This document shows positions 15,643 through 23,750 of a stretch of 64,000 nucleotides of DNA, in pieces. The position numbers and the translations under genes are program-made. Position 1 is the first letter of the stretch, and each line of letters opens with the position of its first letter. Below the pieces are notes generated by a model, which saw only the letters and a program-made list of their open reading frames with translations, searched no databases and was not told the DNA's origin. The DNA comes from an uncultured Paracoccaceae bacterium. GTDB lineage: Bacteria; Pseudomonadota; Alphaproteobacteria; Rhodobacterales; Rhodobacteraceae. The stretch covers positions 19,799 through 83,798 of the forward strand of contig CANMQX010000011.1 in NCBI GenBank assembly GCA_947500135.1. Direction: 5' to 3'.

Positions 15643-16761
15643 ATGAGCGAAACACCTGAAAATGACCCCTCCGCCGCCGAGAAATCGCGTTCAGCGTCTC
15701 GAGATGCCGCAAACGAACACGAGCGCGACGAGAAAGAAACCACTGAACACGCCTCGATCGCTCTGCCCGCCCATGTGGCTGGGTCCGGCACACTCAATCG
15801 GCTGATCGACACGGCGCGCGATTACGCTAGGGCCTCGACGGCGGAAAACACCAACAAGGCCTATGCCGCCGACTGGAAACACTTCGCGCGCTGGTGTCGG
15901 TTGAAGGGTTCCGATCCCTTGCCGCCATCTCCGGAGATGATCGGCCTCTATCTCACCGACCTTGCCGCGCCAACCAACGGCTCCCCTGCCCTTTCGGTGT
16001 CGACCATCGACCGACGTTTGTCGGGCCTCACCTGGAATTATGCGCAGCGCGGGTTCTCGTTGGATCGCAAGGATCGACACATCGCGACCGTGTTGGGTGG
16101 GATCAAACGCAAGCATGCGCGCCCACCTGTGCAGAAAGAGGCGATCCTGCCCGAGGACATCCTTGCGATGGTGGCCGCCCTGCCGTTTGACCTGCGCGGT
16201 CTGCGCGATCGGGCAATCCTGCTAGTGGGCTATGCCGGTGGGCTGAGGCGCTCCGAGATCGTGAGCCTGGACGTTGGCAAAGATGACACGCCCGATAGCG
16301 GTGGTTGGATCGAGATCCTTGAGGACGGCGCCGTGCTGCTGCTCAACGCAAAGACCGGTTGGCGCGAAGTCGAGATCGGCCACGGATCCTCGGACCAAAC
16401 CTGCCCGATCCACGCTCTTGAGCAATGGCTGCACTTTGCAAAGATCGATTTTGGCCCGGTCTTCGTCCGCACGTCCGGAGATGGGAAGCGCGCCCTCGAC
16501 ACCCGCCTCTCCGACAAACACGTCGCCCGGCTGATCAAACAAACGGTCCTTAAGAGCGGAATCCGTGCTGATTTGCCCGAGAAAGATCGCCTGGCCCTGT
16601 TCTCCGGGCATTCCTTGCGCGCCGGGCTCGCAAGCTCCGCCGAAGTCGACGAGCGCTACGTTCAGAAACAGCTTGGTCACGCCTCCGCCGAGATGACCCG
16701 CCGCTACCAGCGCCGCCGAGACCGGTTCCGGGTGAATCTGACCAAGGCTGCCGGTCTCTGA
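15643..16761 (+). CDS. Tyrosine recombinase / integrase
   Basis: A 372-residue phage-integrase family protein. After a charged leader, residues about 60-160 form a SAM-like core-binding domain (ASTAENTNKAYAADWKHFAR). The catalytic domain has GGLRRSEIVSL (first Arg), HSLRAG (His-x-x-Arg near 322) and LGHASAEMTRRYQRR (His and the nucleophile Tyr near 354). Such plasmid recombinases resolve multimers or mobilise cassettes. ATG 15643 is the first start after a candidate core site. It is followed 58 nt later by a serine recombinase. Confidence 0.9.
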   Translation: MSETPENDPSAAEKSRSASRDAANEHERDEKETTEHASIALPAHVAGSGTLNRLIDTARDYARASTAENTNKAYAADWKHFARWCRLKGSDPLPPSPEMIGLYLTDLAAPTNGSPALSVSTIDRRLSGLTWNYAQRGFSLDRKDRHIATVLGGIKRKHARPPVQKEAILPEDILAMVAALPFDLRGLRDRAILLVGYAGGLRRSEIVSLDVGKDDTPDSGGWIEILEDGAVLLLNAKTGWREVEIGHGSSDQTCPIHALEQWLHFAKIDFGPVFVRTSGDGKRALDTRLSDKHVARLIKQTVLKSGIRADLPEKDRLALFSGHSLRAGLASSAEVDERYVQKQLGHASAEMTRRYQRRRDRFRVNLTKAAGL

Positions 16762-16819
16762 TCGCGCGGTCATTCGGTCGTTTATTAGCGATATCTTAAA
16801 TTGCAAACGGTCCATTTTC

Positions 16820-17728
16820 ATGCCCCTGATAGGTTATGCGCGCGTCTCGACCGAGGATCAGACCCCCCTGCCCCAGTCTGAGGCCCTGCAAACTGCGGGA
16901 TGCGTCGAAATCCATGAAGAACACGCCTCAGGCGGCAATCGTGCGCGGCCGGTGCTTGCCCGCTTGCTGGAGCGCATTAGCAAGGGCGACACGCTGGTTG
17001 TCGTTCGGATCGACCGGCTGGCGCGGTCTCTGTCACATCTGCTGGAGGTGATCGAACGGCTGGAGGCCAAGGGGGCGTTCTTTCGTTCCATTCAGGACCC
17101 GATCGACACCGGATCCCCGCAAGGCAAGTTCACGCTGCAGGTTCTGGGCGCCGCGGCCGAGTTTGAGCGGGCGCTGATCCGCGAACGTACCAAGGCGGGG
17201 CTGGCGAGTGCCCGTACTAAGGGCCGGGTCGGCGGGAACCCGGGCCTACGCGCCCGCGATCCAGCGGCGCTACGCAAGGTGCGGCTCGCGCGGCAAGACG
17301 GCTACATGGAGCGGCTGAACGAGACGGCTCAAGACTGGGTGCCCCAAGTGCGCCGGTTGCGCCCCGACTTGGCCTGGGAAGACGTTGTGCGCATCATCAA
17401 CGGCCCCCTGCCCGAGGCGCGTCGCTGGACCCAAAGCCGTCTCTTGCGCGCTGTGAAGGCCTATGTCCGCGACGGCTTCCTGCCTACCGAGGTGCTGGCT
17501 CGCGCCGGGCGCCGCGAAACGGACGATCGCCTGCCCGCCATTATTGCTGGCATCAAGGGCGCAGATCCCGACATCACGCTTCAAGCGATCTGTGAACGGC
17601 TGGAATCTATGCGCGAACGCACGCCTCGTGGCCGAACAAGATGGCAGCCGTCTTCGGTGAAAATGCTGTTGGAGCGGGCGGAACGACTTGGCCTCATGCC
17701 GTACGAATCGAGCCAAGATGAGATGTAG
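16820..17728 (+). CDS. Serine recombinase (resolvase/invertase family) with extended C-terminus
   Basis: A 302-residue small-serine-recombinase relative. The catalytic domain shows GYARVSTEDQ (nucleophile Ser10), VVVRIDRLARS and the RERTKAGLASARTKGRVGG hinge. Classic resolvases end near residue 190 after a helix-turn-helix; here about 110 extra residues follow, including LRPDLAWEDVVRIINGPLPE and a second basic segment, so the DNA-binding part is enlarged. Probably a dimer resolution system for the repABC plasmid beside it. Confidence 0.88.
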   Translation: MPLIGYARVSTEDQTPLPQSEALQTAGCVEIHEEHASGGNRARPVLARLLERISKGDTLVVVRIDRLARSLSHLLEVIERLEAKGAFFRSIQDPIDTGSPQGKFTLQVLGAAAEFERALIRERTKAGLASARTKGRVGGNPGLRARDPAALRKVRLARQDGYMERLNETAQDWVPQVRRLRPDLAWEDVVRIINGPLPEARRWTQSRLLRAVKAYVRDGFLPTEVLARAGRRETDDRLPAIIAGIKGADPDITLQAICERLESMRERTPRGRTRWQPSSVKMLLERAERLGLMPYESSQDEM

Positions 17729-17902
17729 CTTCTGACCCGAATCCAAAAAATTTCACCGGGAGAAAACTTCGCAGGAGGCAGAAAGTGCCATTAGTTGCTT
17801 GGGGTTAGCTGCTAATGTGCCAACTCAACAGAGTAGCGGCTCGACTCGGTTAGATCTGCATTTAATATATCTATATCAATGACTTGCTGAGTTTTTTGTA
17901 CA

Positions 17903-17922
17903 ACAACACCTATAGGTGTTGT
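17903..17922. promoter_or_regulatory. 20-bp perfect palindrome upstream of repA
   Basis: ACAACACCTATAGGTGTTGT is a perfect 20-bp palindrome 148 nt before repA, inside a 341-nt gene-free stretch (17729-18069) that is AT-rich around it. It could be a RepA/RepB operator or a partition site. The same stretch also holds the imperfect pair CATTAGTTGC / GCTGCTAATG near 17791-17817. Confidence 0.55.
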
Positions 17923-17982
17923 GGATAAGTTTCACACTACATTTAGATTCTTCTTGCCGGACTCACTGGATCGTGGCATTCC

Positions 17983-18029
17983 CATTCTGACGGCAAAACG
18001 CGTCAGACACGCTGTACACCGTCAGAATG
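17983..18029. promoter_or_regulatory. Inverted repeat in repA leader, probable RepA operator
   Basis: CATTCTGACGG (17983-17993) and CCGTCAGAATG (18019-18029) form a perfect 11-bp inverted repeat separated by 25 nt, with a third CGTCAG in between (18001-18006). It ends 40 nt before the repA ATG. RepA of repABC plasmids represses its own operon with RepB; such repeats in the leader are plausible binding sites. Confidence 0.5.
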
Positions 18030-18069
18030 ACTAAGAGCCTCAACAGAGGCCGAGAGTGGGCGGCAGGAC

Positions 18070-19269
18070 ATGGATGATCGTAACATTGGGTACACGCAAG
18101 GCATAGGCTCTTCCGATATCGGAGCATTTGCCGACAATCTGGCTGAGTCTTTGGATCGCCAGATGAAGATCGCTTTCGAACCCGAAGAACGAAAGTCCCT
18201 ACGCCGCTTCAGTTCCACCGAAGTCGCCGGCCTCCTGCGCGTAAGCACATCTAACCTGCGCAACCGGCACAAGGACGGCAGCTTCCCGGAAGTGCATACA
18301 GACAACCGCGGACACCGGTTCTACACAGCCCAAGAGATTGATGAGCTGCGCGATGTTCTTGGACGCACTGGAAAGAACGCAGAAAGCTACCGCCCAGGTC
18401 GACGTGATGGCGATCGTCTCCAGGTGATATCCGTCGTCAACTTCAAAGGCGGTTCATCAAAGACTACTGCAACGATTCATCTTGCGCAAAGGTATGCCTT
18501 GCGCGGTTACCGCGTGCTGGTCCTAGACCTCGATCCGCAAGCAAGTTTGACCACGTTTTTCGGCTTTCGGCCCGAGCTTGAGTTCGCCGATGGCGGCACA
18601 ATCTATGATGCTTTGAGATATGAGGACCAAGTTCCTCTCTCGAACGTCATCCAAAAGACCTACTTCCATAAGCTCGACATGGTGCCCGCCGGTTTGATGC
18701 TCTCGGAGTACGAAACCGAGACCGCAAACGCTCTCGCTCGTCGCGTACAACCCATCTTTGCAGAGCGCCTTGCCTTGGCGCTTGAAGAGGTTGAGGCAAA
18801 CTACGACATCGTCCTGATCGACTGCCCGCCTCAGCTTGGGTTTCTAACCCTGACTGCTCTGGCAGCCTCGACGGGGCTTTTGGTTACCGTCGTACCTGGC
18901 ATGCTTGACATCGCATCCATGAGCCAATTCCTGAAGCTTGCTTCAGAAACGGTCAAGGCGGTGGAGGAAGCCATCGGTCGGCGTGTCACATGGGATTTTG
19001 TCAAGTTCCTGATTACCAGATATGAACCGTCGGACGGTCCGCAGACCCAAATGGCAGGCTACCTGAGATCAATTCTGGCAGGTCAGGTCATGACAGAGCC
19101 GATGCTGAAGTCTACGGCGATCTCCGACGCGGGGATGACCCAGCAGACCGTCTACGAAGTCGATCCAAGCCAATTCATCAGAAAGACAATTGATCGCGCC
19201 CTGACCAGCGTGAATGGCGTTGGCGATGAGCTAGAGCAGACGATCCAAATGGCATGGGGGCGTCGCTGA
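18070..19269 (+). CDS. repA: RepA, ParA-type partition ATPase of repABC replicon
   Basis: A 399-residue Walker-type ParA ATPase. An N-terminal helix-turn-helix (FSSTEVAGLLRVSTSNLRNR, residues about 50-75) precedes the ATPase core with the deviant Walker A KGGSSKTT (near 125-132), VLDLDPQASLTTFFG and VLIDCPPQLGFLTLTAL. RepA drives plasmid segregation with RepB and represses the operon. Length and N-terminal DNA-binding part are typical of RepABC RepA. The stop overlaps the repB start (TGATGG). Confidence 0.95.
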   Translation: MDDRNIGYTQGIGSSDIGAFADNLAESLDRQMKIAFEPEERKSLRRFSSTEVAGLLRVSTSNLRNRHKDGSFPEVHTDNRGHRFYTAQEIDELRDVLGRTGKNAESYRPGRRDGDRLQVISVVNFKGGSSKTTATIHLAQRYALRGYRVLVLDLDPQASLTTFFGFRPELEFADGGTIYDALRYEDQVPLSNVIQKTYFHKLDMVPAGLMLSEYETETANALARRVQPIFAERLALALEEVEANYDIVLIDCPPQLGFLTLTALAASTGLLVTVVPGMLDIASMSQFLKLASETVKAVEEAIGRRVTWDFVKFLITRYEPSDGPQTQMAGYLRSILAGQVMTEPMLKSTAISDAGMTQQTVYEVDPSQFIRKTIDRALTSVNGVGDELEQTIQMAWGRR

Positions 19270-20237
19270 TGGCCCGAAACATCTTCAACCAGCCTCCAAG
19301 GAATGAGACGGAGAGCGGAGCCCCCTCCCCTACCCCGCCAAAAGCGGCAAAGCTGCCGGGATCTGTTGGAGGACTGCGCGACTCTTTGCGCGAGATCACA
19401 GCAAACTCGATTCGCGATATCGAACCTGATCAGATTGACATGGATGGGCTGCGCGATCGGTTGGTGCTGGAAGATTCCAGTATCGATGAGTTGGCCGAGA
19501 GCATTCGCAAGCATGGCCAACAAGTGCCCATCATGGTCCGTCCATCAGCCCAACCGGACAGATACCGCATCATCTACGGCCGCCGCAGGCTTGCGGCGAT
19601 CCGTAAGGTCGGTGGAACGGTCAAGGCAATTGTTCGAACCTTGGACGATGACGCATCTCTGATCGCTCAAGGCCAGGAGAACAACCTCAGGCTTGATCCG
19701 TCTTTTATAGAAAAGTCTATTTTTATCAAAGAGATGCAAGAATCCGGGTACAAACCCGGTGTCATTCAAGATGCTCTAGGTCTGACCCGGCAAGGCGTAT
19801 CCAACCACAGGGTCGTCATAGAACAACTGCCAGACGGTCTTGTTCAACTCATCGGGCCAGCACATGGGATCGGACGACGGCAGTGGGGTGAGCTAGCTGC
19901 CTTATCGGTGAAGGTAGATTTGGTGGACATCGCCAAAGAGGCGCTCGCCGCCCTGCCCGACGACACTCCTAGTTCCGAAAAGTTCCAAGCGGTCTATTCG
20001 GCTTGCTCGAGCAAAGCACGTAGCGACAAGAAGCCGCCCAATCGTGGGCTGACTTCGGTCATCAATGATGAGAACGGCAGTTCATTGGGCACGCTGACAA
20101 TCGATGAGAAGGCGATCGCTCTCAAGGTCACCAAGAAGGACAATCCAGAATTCGGCCAATGGCTCGAAGAACACGCGGAAGCTACGCTTTTGCAACTCTT
20201 CGTACAGTGGCGGAATGAGAGAGGCTCTGGGTCCTAA
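19269..20237 (+). CDS. repB: RepB, ParB-type centromere-binding protein of repABC replicon
   Basis: A 322-residue ParB-family protein. An N-terminal arm (MARNIFNQPPRNE) is followed by the ParB/Srx-like domain (DELAESIRKHGQQVPIMVRP, YRIIYGRRRLAAIRKVGG) and a helix-turn-helix (GYKPGVIQDALGLTRQGVSN) that should recognise parS. ATG 19269 overlaps the repA stop and gives the usual RepB N-terminus; an upstream in-frame ATG at 19254 lies inside repA. Partner of RepA in partition and autoregulation. Confidence 0.94.
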   Translation: MARNIFNQPPRNETESGAPSPTPPKAAKLPGSVGGLRDSLREITANSIRDIEPDQIDMDGLRDRLVLEDSSIDELAESIRKHGQQVPIMVRPSAQPDRYRIIYGRRRLAAIRKVGGTVKAIVRTLDDDASLIAQGQENNLRLDPSFIEKSIFIKEMQESGYKPGVIQDALGLTRQGVSNHRVVIEQLPDGLVQLIGPAHGIGRRQWGELAALSVKVDLVDIAKEALAALPDDTPSSEKFQAVYSACSSKARSDKKPPNRGLTSVINDENGSSLGTLTIDEKAIALKVTKKDNPEFGQWLEEHAEATLLQLFVQWRNERGSGS

Positions 20238-20254
20238 CCCAGGCCACACAGAGC

Positions 20255-20375
20255 AACACGAGCAGAGGAGAAAAGCGAAGACCCGAAAGAAAAGAGCCCC
20301 CCAAAGTTTCCCCTGGAGAGCCCTCATCATCTGATTAGCATCTTTGATGTAGCAACCTCCAGCATACCGGTCAAG
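20255..20375 (-). ncRNA. Expected position of repABC counter-transcribed RNA
   Basis: repABC plasmids encode a small antisense RNA in the repB-repC gap that limits repC expression. The 238-nt gap here has the right size, and its plus strand carries an attenuator-like hairpin further down (20376-20403). The minus strand reads GGGGAAACTTTGGGG and then CTCTTTTCTTT near 20295-20270, a possible 3' end. I could not define a clear promoter or stem for the RNA, so ends are approximate. Confidence 0.3.
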
Positions 20376-20403
20376 AGTCACCGATTCGGTGGACTGATAT
20401 TTT
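20376..20403 (+). terminator. Attenuator-like hairpin in repC leader
   Basis: AGTCACCG-ATT-CGGTGGACT (20376-20395) folds into a strong hairpin, with one bulged base, followed by GATATTTTTTG. This is an intrinsic-terminator shape 73 nt before repC. In repABC plasmids, pairing of the antisense RNA with the leader lets such a terminator form and shuts off repC. The hairpin sequence also resembles the 16-bp palindromes after repC. Confidence 0.55.
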
Positions 20404-20475
20404 TTGCCTTTTTCCGCGAAGATTCGAGGAAAGAGACGGGGAAGTTGTGGGCCGAACGGTCGTCGTGAACAAGCC

Positions 20476-21531
20476 ATGGCATTTACAAAACTCTCGATCG
20501 AAGCCGCAGGTGCTGATGCAACCCGCGGCTCATTTCCCCCATCTGAAACCGACGTCTGGACCATCTTCAGAGCCCTGAGAGATGCACGCAGCGTGTTTGG
20601 TCTACGTCCTGGCCACATACAGACACTTCAAGCAATGCTCAGTTTTCTGAAACCTGGCCATGGCGAAACGGTTTTTGCGTCTAACGATTCACTTTGCCAG
20701 CGCGTTGGCGGAATCGACGAACGGACACTCCGGAGGCACATCAACCGCTTCGTTGAACTCGGATTCATCAAGCGCAATGACAGCTCGAACCGAAAGCGCT
20801 ACCGCGTTCGCTCATCCGGCGGGGAGTGCATCAGTTTTGGATTGTCTCTCACCCCCCTGTTCCAACGTGCGAGCGAGCTTATAGCCATCGCGCAAGAGAT
20901 GGAGAATAACCGGCGAGATCGGATATTTGTCCGCAAACAGATCCTTACAAAGCTCGCCCATTTGGAAGAGCACGATCCTAGCAACGCATTCATCAACCAC
21001 GCACGGAAAGCTCTACGCAGGAAGCTGAGCCTCCCCGAATACCACGCTCTGCTCGCCAATACAGATGCAGAATGCCAGAGTTTGTCTACCCCGGATGACC
21101 CGCCTGAAACTATGGAATTGCCCGCCAATGACGGACAAACTGTCCGGCATCAATCTAAGTCTGAAGAAGAAAATAAAGATTTAGATAGCAACATAGGCGA
21201 TGAGGCCCTGAAACCAGACTTGCTGACCTCAGTCTGCGATCAGGCGACATCGTTCTCCACAGAGAGACTTAGAAACTGGTTGGACATTGAAAACCATGCT
21301 CGAACACTTGCACCCATGATGGGCATTCACCCAGAAACTTTCGAGAAAGCCAAGAATGCTGTAGGAGCTCAGAAAGCGTCATGCGCGATCTTTATCATGC
21401 TACAACTTGGAAAACGCATCAGGGATTTTGGGGCATATTTTCATAGTATCACCTTGGGTCAAAGGCAAAACCAATTTGATCCATTAGCTTTGATCAAGCG
21501 ACTGTCCGAAACCAATGAGCGAACTGTCTAA
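20476..21531 (+). CDS. repC: RepC, replication initiator of repABC replicon
   Basis: A 351-residue protein with the RepC N-terminus: FRALRDARSVFGLRPGHIQT, LSFLKPGHGETVFASNDSLC and a winged helix (GGIDERTLRRHINRFVELGF). A hydrophilic linker (about 215-265) leads to a C-terminal helical domain (MMGIHPETFEKAKNAVGAQK). RepC is the essential initiator and its gene usually contains oriV. ATG 20476 matches the family start; the longer frame to 20404 has no ribosome site. It is somewhat short for RepC (about 400). Confidence 0.93.
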   Translation: MAFTKLSIEAAGADATRGSFPPSETDVWTIFRALRDARSVFGLRPGHIQTLQAMLSFLKPGHGETVFASNDSLCQRVGGIDERTLRRHINRFVELGFIKRNDSSNRKRYRVRSSGGECISFGLSLTPLFQRASELIAIAQEMENNRRDRIFVRKQILTKLAHLEEHDPSNAFINHARKALRRKLSLPEYHALLANTDAECQSLSTPDDPPETMELPANDGQTVRHQSKSEEENKDLDSNIGDEALKPDLLTSVCDQATSFSTERLRNWLDIENHARTLAPMMGIHPETFEKAKNAVGAQKASCAIFIMLQLGKRIRDFGAYFHSITLGQRQNQFDPLALIKRLSETNERTV

Positions 21532-21532
21532 T

Positions 21533-21657
21533 GTCCACCGCGGTGGACTTCATACGAGAAGCGGCGCTTGTGGCAACCAAAACTGTCCAAACGCACCTAG
21601 CGGCGCGTGGTGGTTCTTCAGTTTGTCTCAGACCAGCAGATGTCCACCGCGGTGGAC
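21533..21657. repeat. Two 16-bp palindromes after repC, probable parS sites
   Basis: GTCCACCGCGGTGGAC is a perfect 16-bp palindrome and occurs twice, at 21533-21548 and 21642-21657, each preceded by AT. The copies are 109 bp apart and the first directly overlaps the repC stop region. Perfect 16-bp palindromes near the rep genes act as the RepB-binding centromere in repABC plasmids of Rhodobacteraceae. The short open frames across this stretch do not look coding. Confidence 0.75.
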
Positions 21658-21743
21658 AAGTGACACACGAGCAAGCCTTGATGAAAATCTCGCAGGCCAT
21701 GGGAAAAATTGGCGGCCAGGCATTACACCCTAAATCCCTAGAG

Positions 21744-22946
21744 TTATTGTGGGAGGTCACCATCTCCAAAGAGGTTTGGAAAAAGCCGCTCTCGATAATC
21801 CAACGGAAACGCCAACCGGACTGGCGTCTTCGGCGAGGCGGAAGTCAGATATCCGGCGGCGGTCAGTTTACTCAGCGTGTTGCGAGCAGTACGCTCGGAC
21901 GTCTTGAGCACAATCTGCGCATCGCCTCGTTCCAGTGCGCCATGCCGAAGAACCGCCGAGATTAGTTCCGGCGCTCGCTTGTCATCGATGGTATCTGCAA
22001 CAAGACGACGATACCGTTGGTCGAGTCCGCCGAGATCGAACAATCTTGCTGAGAAGGTGATCTGGTCGAGCGTCACCTTTAGGAACCATTCACTGAACGT
22101 CTTCAGTGCCGCTTCTGACAGGTTCCCCCGTCCGTCGCGGTCTCCGCGACGTGGACTGTCGGCCAGATCCATCATCCGTTTGTACTCGCCCCGATCGGTT
22201 AGCCCGCGGGCCAGCCCACGTGATACGGACCAGAGCCCCTGGCCACCGATCCCCGCTGTGAGGGCCATGGCATGAGACATCAGTCTGCTGACACGGCCGT
22301 TACCATCCGGGAAAGGGTGGATGTAGTTGAGCCGGTGATGTGCAGAGGCGATCGCGATGATTTGTCCGCTCGAAGACCGCGCCGCAATCTGAAATCGTTT
22401 GTCGAAATGGTCCATGAATGCCGCGACGCGCGACGACGAAGGAGGTAGGTGGCGCCCGACCGCAACTTCCCGATCGTCATTCTGGCGCATGCGTCCCGGA
22501 ACGATGGGCTCTTTTGTGCCGTCGGGATGTTCGATAACCCGAAACTCATCCGGCATCTCGTCGTAGAAGCTCTTATGGACCCAAGTCAGGAATTCGACGG
22601 ATGTGGGGCGGGGCAGGGTGCCTATGCGATGCATCTCATCGATGGCCCGTTGAACGATGACGTGCGCTCGGGCCTCAAGGGCGAGAGGACGGGTTTCTTC
22701 CTCAAGCTCGGCACCAGCCAGCGCCCTTTCGATGTCGCGGGGGCGCGTGTTGTGTCCTTCGATCAGGTTGGAGTAGTAGCAGTTCATCACACGGACGAGA
22801 TCGGCAAGTTCGGCTGCGCTGTCAGGATGCAACCCTTGTCCCAGCCCGGTGGCTTCCCTCTGGATGTCGACCGAAAGGTCTGCCAGTTCTGCAGGAATAT
22901 GCTCCTCGAAGAAGCAGGGTTCGATCCTGGCGGGTGTTTCCAGCAT
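21744..22946 (-). CDS. Fic/DOC family AMPylase-like protein
   Basis: A 400-residue Fic protein. The catalytic motif HPFPDGNGR is complete (near 209-217). The N-terminal inhibitory motif SNLIEG (59-64) fits S/T-x-x-x-E-G, so it is a class II Fic with a built-in auto-inhibitory helix. The C-terminus has a winged helix (LERGDAQIVLKTSERTARNT). Fic enzymes transfer AMP to target proteins; target unknown. ATG 22946 was preferred to an upstream in-frame ATG at 23006 because the extra residues look unstructured and lie in the repeat region. It ends downstream of the parS sites, facing repC. Confidence 0.88.
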   Translation of the reverse strand: MLETPARIEPCFFEEHIPAELADLSVDIQREATGLGQGLHPDSAAELADLVRVMNCYYSNLIEGHNTRPRDIERALAGAELEEETRPLALEARAHVIVQRAIDEMHRIGTLPRPTSVEFLTWVHKSFYDEMPDEFRVIEHPDGTKEPIVPGRMRQNDDREVAVGRHLPPSSSRVAAFMDHFDKRFQIAARSSSGQIIAIASAHHRLNYIHPFPDGNGRVSRLMSHAMALTAGIGGQGLWSVSRGLARGLTDRGEYKRMMDLADSPRRGDRDGRGNLSEAALKTFSEWFLKVTLDQITFSARLFDLGGLDQRYRRLVADTIDDKRAPELISAVLRHGALERGDAQIVLKTSERTARNTLSKLTAAGYLTSASPKTPVRLAFPLDYRERLFPNLFGDGDLPQ

Positions 22947-22949
22947 TTT

Positions 22950-23050
22950 TGCCGATCTTCCATGTTTACAAAGTAATTGAAAAATAAACACATTTCGTAG
23001 TTGCAAGCAAGGTTTTGCCGATATACGTTGCCGATCTTGCCTGCCGATCT
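22950..23050 (-). repeat. TGCCGATCT direct repeats upstream of fic
   Basis: Four copies of TGCCGAT(C/A)T on the plus strand (AGATCGGCA on the fic coding strand) lie at 22950-22958, 23016-23024, 23029-23037 and 23042-23050. The last three are exactly 13 bp apart, a phased iteron-like array. They cover the region just before fic and could be an operator bound by the Fic C-terminal winged helix or by another regulator. Confidence 0.5.
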
Positions 23051-23198
23051 AGAATTGCTGCATGAAATCAATGGCTTCGGCAGATGTGCCGGGCTTTTCG
23101 GTTTTGTTGTGTGCCCAAAGGGGCCGGAAAAAGAGAAAGTGTTCTTCGGGTTTTGTGACTGACGGATGAGGGCCTTTGGGGTCCCTCAGATGGGTCCG

Positions 23199-23220
23199 GA
23201 CCGGATTCCGGTCTGTTTTT
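23199..23220 (+). terminator. Hairpin plus T-run in leader of 156-aa gene
   Basis: GACCGG-ATT-CCGGTC (23199-23213) followed by TGTTTTT looks like an intrinsic terminator only 20 nt before the next start codon. It may end an upstream transcript or act as an attenuator. Several genes in this region have a comparable element in their leaders. Confidence 0.45.
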
Positions 23221-23239
23221 CCTGATGAAGGGCATTCCC

Positions 23240-23710
23240 ATGCAAACAGGTGTCTTGCGCGTGTTGCGCGCGACCGCCGCCTCGTGGTGGCGACACAAGG
23301 AACTGCGCCGAACCGGCCAGACGGAGCTGGCGCAGCGGCTCGAACGCGAGACTGTGTTGCGCAATCTCGGATATCTCAGGCAGGTTGAAACATTGCCGAA
23401 TGCCCATGTGATCTGTGGCGATGGCGGGACGTTTGTCCAGCTCGGCTGGACCACCGTGTCGACTTTCGCGCCAATCGAGCGCTTTCCCTTGGCCGCTCTA
23501 GCGGTCGCACGTGGGACGCCGGTCATCGATATCCGACCCGTCAACAATGTCATCGCATTCGCGAACCTGCCCCGCGTGACACGAGACGGATCGGGCGACC
23601 CTGAACCTTCGGGTTCCGGCAAGTCCGTCTCGCTGACCACCTACATCGACATGGTCGAAGGGCTCGGCGCGAAAATCATCAACGATCCGCGGCCCCGTCA
23701 GTCAATCTGA
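23240..23710 (+). CDS. Unrecognised 156-aa plasmid protein
   Basis: The protein starts MQTGVLRVLRATAASWWRHK, continues with a basic helix (ELAQRLERETVLRNLGYL) and a beta-rich centre (NAHVICGDGGTFVQLGWTTV), and ends with a Ser/Gly linker and NDPRPRQ. ATG 23240 has AAGGG about 9 nt upstream; an in-frame ATG at 23225 is also possible. I do not recognise the family. Position just before the ArdC-like gene suggests it belongs to the transferred plasmid accessory set. Confidence 0.6.
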   Translation: MQTGVLRVLRATAASWWRHKELRRTGQTELAQRLERETVLRNLGYLRQVETLPNAHVICGDGGTFVQLGWTTVSTFAPIERFPLAALAVARGTPVIDIRPVNNVIAFANLPRVTRDGSGDPEPSGSGKSVSLTTYIDMVEGLGAKIINDPRPRQSI

Positions 23711-23750
23711 TCACCATTCCCTCTCACCAAAACTCGAAAGGAGGCTAGCC

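Noticed and set aside
21531..21965. 144-codon plus-strand frame after repC
   Set aside because: It runs through both parS-like palindromes and into the antisense of fic; no ribosome site or domain.
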